DNA of 64,000 nucleotides, from contig JAWZXG010000041.1 in the NCBI GenBank assembly GCA_037178625.1, positions 1 to 64,000 on the forward strand. Reading direction: 5' to 3'. Positions 1 through 7,769 of this stretch are shown here, one piece after another. A program made the position numbers and the translations under genes. The stretch's first letter is position 1, and the number at the start of each line of letters is the position of its first letter. The notes under the pieces are model-generated. The model did not search any database. It was not told where the DNA came from and worked only from the letters and a program-made list of their open reading frames with translations. Source of the stretch: Skeletonema tropicum. Its lineage: Eukaryota; Bacillariophyta; Thalassiosirophyceae; Thalassiosirales; Thalassiosiraceae.

Positions 1-2
1 AG

Positions 3-764
3 TTCAAATCAGCTGAAGCCTTTGCTGCCGCCTACGCTGAACTCCACCACGTCCCCGTGCCTAAGGAGGACGAACCACCTCCCACAAATACAGCTGGTGG
101 GACGGAGGAGGAACCTCCCCTGACCCAACCCCCTCCCGATACAGCCGATGCTACGATGGAGGAAGCAGAAGTGAATCCCCTCACTAATAACGAAGTCTGC
201 AAAACAGTTATCACTAAGACCAAGAACGTGCTTACTGAACTCTGGCCCCTCATGACCCTCCCTTTCTGGGAGGAGTATAGACAGGCAGAGATCCATCGAA
301 TCGTTAACAAAGACGCTGTAATTCGTTCCAAGTCAAAAAAGCAAGAGGAAGCCAACCGTCAAGTCACCCTGAACCTTGAAGATCTCAAGGATAACCCTGA
401 AAAGCTTGTTGAAGAGCTTGCTGACACGCTCACTGTTAGAGTAGCGAAGAATCTGAAATCGGAAGAGCAGAAAAGTGCACGGAGGAAAGAAAGCCGAAAA
501 AAATCTTCGGGCAAATCCAAAACGTCCCAGGATACAAAGCCCACAAACAATGGTCAGTCCAAAAGAAACAAATCGAAGAAGAATTCGAAGAAACAAGGAC
601 AGCAATCAAATTCGCAGCAGCAGAAGAATGCCGAATCATCCTCCAACAACAACAACAACCCCAACTCCCATGCAGGAAGGGGAAGGGGAAGAGGAAGTGG
701 AAGAGGAAGAAACCATCGAGGAGGAGGCGGCAGAGGGAGAGGAAGAGGAGGCAGAAGGAACTAA
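3..764 (+). CDS. PLE ORF1, RGG-rich putative RNA-binding protein (5' partial)
   Basis: The frame is open to the window edge, so the true start lies upstream; the first in-window initiator would be the GTG at 57, and I see no reason to prefer it. The N-terminal part is proline/glutamate rich, the middle (about nt 190-450) has a mixed, possibly folded composition, and the C-terminus is strongly basic (KSKKNSKK) followed by a glycine/arginine tail (GRGRGRGSGRGR). RGG tails bind RNA in many proteins, which fits an RNP role for a retroelement ORF1. It contains a perfect A AAA AAA heptamer in the zero frame at 497-503, where ribosomes could pass into the RT frame. No enzymatic motif is seen. Confidence 0.7.
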   Translation, partial: FKSAEAFAAAYAELHHVPVPKEDEPPPTNTAGGTEEEPPLTQPPPDTADATMEEAEVNPLTNNEVCKTVITKTKNVLTELWPLMTLPFWEEYRQAEIHRIVNKDAVIRSKSKKQEEANRQVTLNLEDLKDNPEKLVEELADTLTVRVAKNLKSEEQKSARRKESRKKSSGKSKTSQDTKPTNNGQSKRNKSKKNSKKQGQQSNSQQQKNAESSSNNNNNPNSHAGRGRGRGSGRGRNHRGGGGRGRGRGGRRN

Positions 765-826
765 GACGTACTGCCTCAAGAGACCGATATTACAATAACC
801 TAGCCCAACAAAAACTTGACATCATA

Positions 827-2824
827 ATGCATAATATCCATAGAAGAGACGGCTTCCTAGCAGATCCATCGCTCCCACCACACACAAATCTTATCAATTA
901 TCTGGAACATCTACCATTGGAGCATGCGCTAAATCCGGCAAAGAATCTCACTCTTCACAATCTGTGTAAACCAACAACCAAACTCCCTATCGGAACTAGA
1001 AAGGTGCTGGGCAGAGGACTTAACTTCGGCATCCCCGCACCATATCCAACTAATAACATTGAAGAGATCATCGGTGACTTTGGATGGGATATCAGAAATC
1101 GAAACTACTGGAAGAATATTCATGTAGACGATCCAACCAAACCGCAACATCCATATATCCCTAAGTTACATTTTAAGAAAAGTCGAGAAGAACGATACGA
1201 CCCACCCCTAGCTAATGCAGAAGTGGAAGCAGGCATCAAACGTTTCTCAGATCGACTTAGACAAGAGCACGCCAAATTCGCCAGTAAATGGTCTCAACCG
1301 AATCTTTCTAAACAAGAGTTCTCAGTACTATATAGCCTCAAGAACAACCCCAATCTGATCATTATCTTCGCAGACAAAAATTTAGGGCCTGTCATTATCG
1401 AACGTTCTGTATACATTCGATGGTGCCTCAAAGCTTTCCTTGGGAAGGAGAGCCAATATGAGTACCTCAATCGAATTGCACTTCGGAGGCAACTCAATTT
1501 GATGGCATATAAAGTAGGCAGTATCAAGAACTCAGCAGCGATCCCAGAGCACATCAAGATTTACATCAACAAGTGCTATGAAGCCGCTGGTAGCAGGCAA
1601 GGAAGATTCAGAGCAACCGCAAAAGTCCATAAAACACCTACCGCCCTCCGACCAGTTAACGCTAAATGTGGAACTGGACCTGAGAGTATTAGCAAGTGGC
1701 TAGACTATGAGTTGCAAAAACTTGTTCAATTTATTCCGTCGAACATCAAAGACAGCAAAGAATATCACGCCCGACTGACTAACAAACAATGGCCAGCAGG
1801 GACGAAGATTATTACTGCTGATGCTACCGCCATGTACGACAATATCACTATCAATCATGGCATCGAAATCATCGGAGTATGGCTCAACCATCTGAAAGAA
1901 AACAACCAACTTCCAGACGACTTCCCGGACATCAAACTTATTCTGGAAGCTCTGAGCTTTATTATGAAGAACAACATTACCCAATTTGGAGACTGCTTTT
2001 TCAAACAACTATGTGGCACTGCGATGGGTACATCAGTCGCAGTCATGTACGCTGGCCTTTACTATGGCTGGCATGAGAAAATTAGACTCCTCCCTGGCTA
2101 TTCGGAAGAAATCCAAGACCTTGCACGTTTCGTCGATGACCTATCTGTCCTATGGCTTGGAAGCCTTAGGCGCTTTCACGACCTCAAGCAAGACATCAAC
2201 GACTTTGGAATCCTCCGTTGGAAGGTTGAAGAACCTGCCGACAAAGGAATCTTCTTAGACTTAATCATTTCCATTTCGCCAGAAGGTATTGTCTCAACTA
2301 AGACATACCAAAAGCCAATGAACCTCTACCTCTACCTACTGCCATCTTCTGCTCATCAGAGGAACACGATGAAAGGGGTAATATTTGGCGAACTCAAGAG
2401 ATACTATTGGCAGTGCACCGATAAAAAAGACTATGTCGAGGTAGCAAGACTATTCTTCCAACGCTTGCTCGACAGAGGATGGGACTTCGACCAACTGAAA
2501 CGAATGTTCGTAAATGCAAACTACAAAGTCTGCAACCCACCTCCACTGCCCCAAGCCATCTCAGAATCTACCACCTCAGATAATGACAAAAACATCTATT
2601 TGAAACTCGGTCGATTCCACCCTCATTACATCCCTAGTCGAACCTGTCAACAGATATATGAGGAGGAGCTTTCTACCACCCTACGCGACACAATCGGAAT
2701 CGAAAAGATGGTAGTATGCTATAAGAGAGCAAAAAACATTGGAGATATTGTCTCTCAAACCTCCCTCTTTCAAAACAGAGGTGAGGAGGTAAGTACCTAC
2801 CTGGGGAGGACAACAGAATCGTAG
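827..2824 (+). CDS. Penelope-like reverse transcriptase
   Basis: The 665-aa frame from ATG 827 contains RT fingers (KVHKTPTALRPVNA), motif A with aspartates (TADATAMYDNI), a GTAMGTSVAVMYA block, and the catalytic FVDD at residues 435-438. A conserved PLE thumb and C-terminal block (CYKRAKNIGDIV) follows near the end. No GIY-YIG nuclease follows before the stop. The frame has no stop upstream of 827 until 422, and its extra 108 codons (503-826) read like protein, for example EETRTAIKF and RDRYYNNLAQQKL. The real protein may therefore begin by -1 frameshifting from ORF1 rather than at this ATG. It would copy the element RNA at target sites in the nucleus. The ORF is intact. Confidence 0.85.
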   Translation: MHNIHRRDGFLADPSLPPHTNLINYLEHLPLEHALNPAKNLTLHNLCKPTTKLPIGTRKVLGRGLNFGIPAPYPTNNIEEIIGDFGWDIRNRNYWKNIHVDDPTKPQHPYIPKLHFKKSREERYDPPLANAEVEAGIKRFSDRLRQEHAKFASKWSQPNLSKQEFSVLYSLKNNPNLIIIFADKNLGPVIIERSVYIRWCLKAFLGKESQYEYLNRIALRRQLNLMAYKVGSIKNSAAIPEHIKIYINKCYEAAGSRQGRFRATAKVHKTPTALRPVNAKCGTGPESISKWLDYELQKLVQFIPSNIKDSKEYHARLTNKQWPAGTKIITADATAMYDNITINHGIEIIGVWLNHLKENNQLPDDFPDIKLILEALSFIMKNNITQFGDCFFKQLCGTAMGTSVAVMYAGLYYGWHEKIRLLPGYSEEIQDLARFVDDLSVLWLGSLRRFHDLKQDINDFGILRWKVEEPADKGIFLDLIISISPEGIVSTKTYQKPMNLYLYLLPSSAHQRNTMKGVIFGELKRYYWQCTDKKDYVEVARLFFQRLLDRGWDFDQLKRMFVNANYKVCNPPPLPQAISESTTSDNDKNIYLKLGRFHPHYIPSRTCQQIYEEELSTTLRDTIGIEKMVVCYKRAKNIGDIVSQTSLFQNRGEEVSTYLGRTTES

Positions 2825-3030
2825 TCCTCCCCTTCCTTTCCCTCAGCTTGTTCCGCTGCCTACCCGGCAGCTACACTTGCTGAGGGAAAGCAATTGTACA
2901 AACTTACCTATTTTAGATAACGAGGAATGACCCCACAGAGACACGTATCCATTTAAGGAGAAAACTCGTGTCAACGAGGGAGAGCTAAATGACTCGCAAC
3001 TTTGCATCGACAAAGCCGCCTATCCTCACT

Positions 3031-3100
3031 ATTACTATTGCTATCCGCTGAAGAAGTTAATTCGAAAGCGTAGTCATCCACGCTTCGGTAATATAGTAAT
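3031..3100 (+). ncRNA. Candidate hammerhead ribozyme fold
   Basis: CTGAAGA (3048-3054) matches the hammerhead CUGANGA box and GAAA (3064-3067) the second box. The stem III arms AGCGT/ACGCT lie at 3067-3071 and 3080-3084. Stem I is formed by ATTACTAT plus CCG (3031-3038, 3045-3047) with CGG plus ATAGTAAT (3086-3088, 3093-3100), with an internal loop as in natural type I hammerheads. Predicted cleavage is after T3085. Stem II (3055-3063) does not pair well, so activity is doubtful. PLEs are known to carry hammerheads in their terminal repeats. Confidence 0.45.
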
Positions 3101-3255
3101 ACCACTATATCTGATATTGGTTCATATATTGATTATAGAGAGAAGTAAGGTCGCTCGCTTCGCTCGCTCCCGGTAATATAGTAATACCACTTTATCTGAT
3201 ATTGGTTCATATATTGATTATAGAGAGAAGTAAGGTCGCTCGCTTCGCTCGCTCC
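3086..3255 (+). repeat. Two tandem 85-bp units
   Basis: Units 3086-3170 and 3171-3255 are identical except for one A/T change at 3107 versus 3192. Each starts CGGTAATATAG and ends in the GC-rich CGCTCGCTTCGCTCGCTCC. The first unit starts exactly at the predicted hammerhead cleavage point. The repeats end where the inverted gypsy integrase fragment begins. I interpret them as repeated 5' leader of a PLE transcript. Confidence 0.85.
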
Positions 3256-5531
3256 CTGATACCGTCGATGGCCACCGAATTGACCAATTTATCACAAATG
3301 CTGCATGGGCAATTCGATCTACTTACCACACCGTGCTCAAGGCTACTCCTGGTGAAGCAATTTTTGGACGTGATTTTTGGGCAATAATCTAATCGACTAA
3401 TGGCATCAGCAACGGTATTATCAACACCCTTGATGTACCTAATGTCGGCTCCATACTCATTGAGGAGTAGATTCCATCTCTGCACTCTGTCAGAGGTGCT
3501 GCCTAAGCTATCTCGAACGAGATTCTGATGATCTGTATAAATCACCAGCTTCTGTCCAAGCAGCATACCTTTGAATTCTTTCAAGAGTTCGACGATAGAA
3601 AGCAATTCAAGTTCCGTCACAGTGTACTTCATTTGCGCGGCAGTTAACTTCCGGCTGAAAAAGGCAATGGGACGGTTATTTTGCGTAATCACTCCCCCAA
3701 GCTGGCGAGTTGAAGCATCAGTAAAGATAGTGAACTCTTCACCGAAGTTCGGGTAGGCCAGGATAACATCTCGGGCGATTACCTTCTTGATCTCATCAAA
3801 AGCATCCTGATGAACCTGCTCCCACCGCCACGGCGGCTTCTTTTTGGTAGAGCGTTTAGTGGTTCCACATTCTCCAACTAGATCAGTGAGTGGAGCGAGG
3901 AGCTGTGTTCTTGACACCCACAGGTCGCGGTAATACTGAATAATACCGAGGCAACGTCGAAGATCTTTCACGTTACGAGGTGGTTTGAGAGCAAGGATAG
4001 CGGCGACTTTGGAATGTTGTGGTGCAATTCCTTGTTTGGTGAGATGATACCCAAGGTAATCAATCTCTACGGCTGCGAATTTACTTTTGGCTGCGTTGAC
4101 TTGCAGACCAGCGTCGCTTAATTTTTGTAATACCACGTCGAGTTTCTCCAGGTGGTCTTCAAAGGTTCCTTTGGATAGGCAGAGCAAATCATCAATGTAA
4201 GCCTGCACGTAGTCCAACTCAGCAAAGAGTGAACTCATTTTACTTTGGAAGATGTCCGGGCTACAAGCAACTCCCATTGGAAGTCTTTTGTACCTGTAAA
4301 TTCCCCAAGGGAATACAATGGCGCAAATCTTCATCGTCTCGAGATCAAGCTTCAAATGGTAATATCCCATATTGAGATCAATCGCTGAGGCAAAAGTAAA
4401 GCCTTCCATCTGTTGCAACATACCCGATACCTTAGGAAGCGGGAAGGGGCGTCGCACTAGCGCTTTGTTAAGCTGGCGGAAGTCGGAGAGGAAGCGGACT
4501 GTGCCGTCTGACTTAGGAATAATAAAAGATGGACTGAGCCAGTCTGCTTGTTGCACCTGCTCCAGAACTCCTATATCAATTAAGCGTTGAAGTTCTTTCA
4601 TAATTGTTGCTTTGTGTATCTGTGGGACATCAAACGGTCTACCACGGAACGGTTTCACATCTGGCTTAAGCTCAAAATGGACTTCCTCACCCTTCCATTC
4701 ACCGAGAGATCCGCTAAACATCTTCTCATGTTTCTTGAGTAAGTTGAGTAGTTGAAGTCTCTGCATTCTGGAGAGATGAGAGCAATTTTCATCGACGATC
4801 TTTTCTAGATCGGCGGCTTCATACTTGGCATCCAAAATCTTGACGGCTCTGTCAGTCTCCTCTTTAGTTGACTGAGGCTCTAGGGCTTCATTATAGATGT
4901 TCATCAAGACGTTTTCATCTTTGAATTCGTCCTTGTTTTTCATAGGACGGGAGATGCCATCAATTTCAAGGACTTTCTCTTTGAAATGCATAGTAACTCC
5001 CCAAGCATGAAGGGTTTTAACACCAATAATGGCGTCGTATTGAACGCTCCTCCTGTTGTGGATGCGTCTGATGTCAGCAGTACAAGACATAATCTTACTT
5101 TGAGAATACTCCGGAAGCAAGAAAGATAGTTCTGCGACTTCACCTGTGTTGAACTGGCCATTGGACGTAGTCCACACGTTTGGATGAGCTAGAGGTATAG
5201 GGTCAAAAGCCTTTACTTCTTCATCGGGCAGAAAGATGATGTCATCATCTGCACCGGAGTCAAGTAATAAAACCAAGGGGCGTGAGTTACGGTTTCCCTT
5301 CTTGGTCAGGGACGCTGCGACAACAACAGTCTTAAGTCCATTTCCCCTGATTACTTTTTGACGAAGCGATGCGTGCATGTCTTTTACACCGCTCCAATCG
5401 GGTATGACACCTTTAATCGGCGAATGGTCAAGGTTATACAAATCGAAATCGATAGTATTAGGTTTCCTTCGTTTAACTGAACGTTCATAAGAATCAGATT
5501 CATTATTTACTTTTAAGTTACTATTTTCCAT
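3207..5531 (-). CDS. pol: Ty3/gypsy Pol: protease, reverse transcriptase, RNase H (3' truncated)
   Basis: Starting from ATG at 5531, the protease motif DSGADDD lies at about residue 91. The RT runs from about residue 300 to 480 with RFLSDFRQLN, LPMGVACSPDIF and catalytic YIDD (aspartates 447-448). RNase H follows with IFTDAS, TELELLSIVE and YTDHQNL, then the tether ADAISRL. Genuine pol sequence stops near 3380; the last ~58 codons read through the inverted fragment and the tandem repeat and are not native. Integrase is absent, so this copy cannot integrate. Pol is in the same frame as gag: one UGA (5555-5553) and seven codons separate gag from this ATG, suggesting readthrough or reinitiation. 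Confidence 0.9.
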   Translation of the reverse strand: MENSNLKVNNESDSYERSVKRRKPNTIDFDLYNLDHSPIKGVIPDWSGVKDMHASLRQKVIRGNGLKTVVVAASLTKKGNRNSRPLVLLLDSGADDDIIFLPDEEVKAFDPIPLAHPNVWTTSNGQFNTGEVAELSFLLPEYSQSKIMSCTADIRRIHNRRSVQYDAIIGVKTLHAWGVTMHFKEKVLEIDGISRPMKNKDEFKDENVLMNIYNEALEPQSTKEETDRAVKILDAKYEAADLEKIVDENCSHLSRMQRLQLLNLLKKHEKMFSGSLGEWKGEEVHFELKPDVKPFRGRPFDVPQIHKATIMKELQRLIDIGVLEQVQQADWLSPSFIIPKSDGTVRFLSDFRQLNKALVRRPFPLPKVSGMLQQMEGFTFASAIDLNMGYYHLKLDLETMKICAIVFPWGIYRYKRLPMGVACSPDIFQSKMSSLFAELDYVQAYIDDLLCLSKGTFEDHLEKLDVVLQKLSDAGLQVNAAKSKFAAVEIDYLGYHLTKQGIAPQHSKVAAILALKPPRNVKDLRRCLGIIQYYRDLWVSRTQLLAPLTDLVGECGTTKRSTKKKPPWRWEQVHQDAFDEIKKVIARDVILAYPNFGEEFTIFTDASTRQLGGVITQNNRPIAFFSRKLTAAQMKYTVTELELLSIVELLKEFKGMLLGQKLVIYTDHQNLVRDSLGSTSDRVQRWNLLLNEYGADIRYIKGVDNTVADAISRLDYCPKITSKNCFTRSSLEHGVVSRSNCPCSICDKLVNSVAIDGIRERAKRATLLLSIINI
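3261..3382 (+). pseudogene. Inverted Ty3/gypsy integrase fragment
   Basis: The plus strand reads an uninterrupted 40-residue stretch from a gypsy integrase core C-terminal region, with AAWAIRSTYH and TPGEAIFGRD as the typical blocks. It lies head-on against the RNase H end of pol, which is on the minus strand (pol ends ADAISRLDY at about 3385). The piece belongs to the same kind of element but is inverted. It encodes no functional enzyme: both catalytic aspartates and the glutamate lie outside the fragment. Confidence 0.8.
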
Positions 5532-5552
5532 TCGAGTGTCGGACCCAATGAT

Positions 5553-7205
5553 TCAATAGTCATCTCGACGGCGATAGCTACGGCTGCGTCGATGGTATTC
5601 AGGACTACGAGAGCGAGACCTAGAGCGAGAACGAGAGCGCTCACGTCGGTCATGCCTGTAATGATCACGACCACCACCACCAGAACGCATGTCTCTGAGT
5701 GCGGCTGCAATTTCGCTTTTGATGAGGTCCTTCACAGATCCTTCTTCTTTTTCGTGATCGCGTAGTTGACGGTTTTCACTATCACGCCTCTTCTTTTGAC
5801 CATTGACTTCGTAGTTGCGGCATTGAACCGTAGGATGGGTAAACCAAGCTTTGACTCCATTCTTCTGACAGTTGCCACACCCACCGTCTTTGGGATTTTC
5901 AGGCGTAGGTTTAGTACTTGGATTGCCACCACCACCACCTCCACCGCCACCTCCACCATTCTTCTTCTGGTTTCTAGGGTTGGGGTTGGAAGCTCCGTTC
6001 TTGGTAGACTTATCCTTTTCATTTGAAGCGCGTTGGGTCTTCTGCTGAACCAAGATGGCGTCAATGCGAGCGACCAAAGGCTCCAGCTCTGTTTCAAGTA
6101 GACGAGTTGGGGACGTTACTCGAAGAGAATCCCTAACCTCTCTGGGCATGCTGGACAAGACAATCTTGCACAGCTCCACTTCGTTGTAGGGAACGTTGGC
6201 ACGTGGAATACTAGGGTTGTCCGCGTACTGTTCATCATCTTTGTAGGTGGTAAGGAGACGTAGATATTGATTGATTGCTGTGATCATCCCTACCCACTGC
6301 TTGCATGTGAATGCGCGATGGAATTTAATGTTGGATTCCAAGTAGCTTCTGGTTGCTTCCGCGAGGCCGTAACCATGTTGCTCGACTAACAATAAATTAG
6401 CGCACTTGAGAATATCCTTAAGAGTTTTCAAACGAGGCCCTGTTTCTGTTTGAGTGCAGAGCATCGCTTTACGACACATCAAGTAGTCTGATGTTTCGTC
6501 TTTGTCATCGAAGACCGTCCCTGTGTAAGACATCAGAGGGATCATTATTTTGGAAGAGTCCATGGCGTCCTTGCAAAATGCATGGTTGACTGCCCTCCAC
6601 TTCGTTACTTGGTACGGCGCACCCTGATTGAAGTAGTTGTCCATGATGACAGCGAATTTTTTATCGAAATGACCCATGAGCTTTCCAAGCATACCTCCTG
6701 CACGATCTGCATTATCGTTCAGACAGTTCACATGATGGGCGATTTGCTTTTTATGCTGCGATAGTGTCTTTTTCAATTCGTCGATGTCCTTCTTAGCGAG
6801 AGGATCACCGGTGATACCGTTGAATTTGTTTGCGATGTCGGCTTCTAGCTCGGACGCTTTTTGCTGATTGAAGATGAGTTGAGTCATGAGCTTCTTCTCG
6901 TGGTCGTCCCAACCAAGCTCGAAGATTAGACTTTCATATTCGATGAGTTTGAGAACCATGTAGGTGTGTTGTCCAACATTATGTGGAAGGGAATAGTACG
7001 TTACCGTAGTCTTGGCATGATTAGTTGATCCGCCATCGATAGTCCATTTCCGACCATTGGCAATCTTGGCAACTGGAAAGATGGGAAAGACGACTTTGTC
7101 TTTATCCTCGATGTATCCACGAGTTACCTGAGATTCTTTTGGCCGTTTGTCCTCGGTGAGAGTGTTGTAGGCCAAGTAAATTGATGCTAATTCATTTTGC
7201 GACAT
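5553..7205 (-). CDS. gag: Ty3/gypsy Gag with CCHC-like zinc knuckle and RS-rich tail
   Basis: I choose ATG 7205 (protein starting MSQNELASIYL, 550 aa). A longer frame to 7250 begins with GTG inside the inserted copia LTR and is an artefact. The N-terminal two thirds is an alpha-helical capsid-like region. A glycine run and charged linker follow, then a knuckle-like CGNC...H...C cluster (about residues 443-460). The C-terminus is SR-dipeptide rich with arginines and would bind RNA. It forms the virus-like particle and packages element RNA in the cytoplasm. Copia A lies 39 bp upstream and separates it from its promoter, so this copy is probably silent. Confidence 0.85.
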   Translation of the reverse strand: MSQNELASIYLAYNTLTEDKRPKESQVTRGYIEDKDKVVFPIFPVAKIANGRKWTIDGGSTNHAKTTVTYYSLPHNVGQHTYMVLKLIEYESLIFELGWDDHEKKLMTQLIFNQQKASELEADIANKFNGITGDPLAKKDIDELKKTLSQHKKQIAHHVNCLNDNADRAGGMLGKLMGHFDKKFAVIMDNYFNQGAPYQVTKWRAVNHAFCKDAMDSSKIMIPLMSYTGTVFDDKDETSDYLMCRKAMLCTQTETGPRLKTLKDILKCANLLLVEQHGYGLAEATRSYLESNIKFHRAFTCKQWVGMITAINQYLRLLTTYKDDEQYADNPSIPRANVPYNEVELCKIVLSSMPREVRDSLRVTSPTRLLETELEPLVARIDAILVQQKTQRASNEKDKSTKNGASNPNPRNQKKNGGGGGGGGGGGNPSTKPTPENPKDGGCGNCQKNGVKAWFTHPTVQCRNYEVNGQKKRRDSENRQLRDHEKEEGSVKDLIKSEIAAALRDMRSGGGGRDHYRHDRRERSRSRSRSRSRSPEYHRRSRSYRRRDDY

Positions 7206-7244
7206 GATAATGATCAGTCCTTCTGATATTTCACCAGGATGGAA

Positions 7245-7489
7245 TGACACAGGAAATGATATTTCGTGTATTTACGGATTCTTACAGTTATGGTATGTTA
7301 GGGGTAACATACGGTCTATGTAGATAGAGATTGCGTTAGGAGCGATTCCATCGTTCTTCTCACAATAAAGGAAAGAAAAATAAACATAAAGACGTCGTTT
7401 GTCGACAACGTGCTGTCTTCTCCGTAGAAGAACACAACCTGCTATTACTACGCAACTCTCTTGTCCTGTATCATCTACAGTGATTTAGA
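7245..7489 (+). repeat. 5' LTR of copia A
   Basis: 245 bp, matched by 13040-13284 and, inverted, by both LTRs of copia B with one consistent difference near the end (TTTAGA versus TTAAGA). It contains CAATAAAGG and AATAAACATAAAG, plausible polyadenylation signals. The 280-bp leader 7490-7769 holds no gene that I can support. Confidence 0.95.
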
Positions 7490-7769
7490 GATTAACAGGT
7501 ATCGTTTGTTCTGTCTTTCAACCAATTTGGCTGATTTACTGAGCACCGGTACTTCATCGAGTAAGCAAAGTGAGCAACGCTGTTCCTTTCTACTCGTCTG
7601 TTATTGTCGTCGCCAACCCGGACGACCGGGAGTTTGGAAAAAGATCTACCCATCTAGTCAACTATATGAGTAGATAGAGCTTCACGAGTGAGCCATTAAA
7701 CCGGCCACAGACCTGTCGCGGACGTGAATCCACCCTAGAGGAACGATCCTCAACTGTAACTTATCAACT

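Larger units (their letters stand above)
1..3255 (+). mobile_element. Penelope-like retroelement (PLE), 5' end outside window
   Basis: Two overlapping plus-strand frames (an RGG-rich ORF1 and a reverse transcriptase) are followed by a 430-bp non-coding tail containing a hammerhead-like fold and a tandem duplication. The RT has Penelope-type features (GTAMG, FVDD, a C-terminal KNIGD-type block) and no GIY-YIG endonuclease follows it, so it resembles the endonuclease-deficient PLE class. The left end is not in the window. The right end abuts an inverted gypsy integrase fragment at about 3256. Assignment to PLE is from motif recognition; the exact subfamily is not determined. Confidence 0.8.

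Noticed and set aside
475..798. 107-aa plus-strand ORF overlapping PLE ORF1
   Set aside because: Third frame of a purine-rich repeat region; lysine/glutamate monotony comes from GGAAGA runs. The -1 frame, not this one, leads into the RT.
7206..7250. Upstream extension of gypsy gag to a GTG
   Set aside because: The first codons would come from the inserted copia LTR; ATG 7205 is the natural start.
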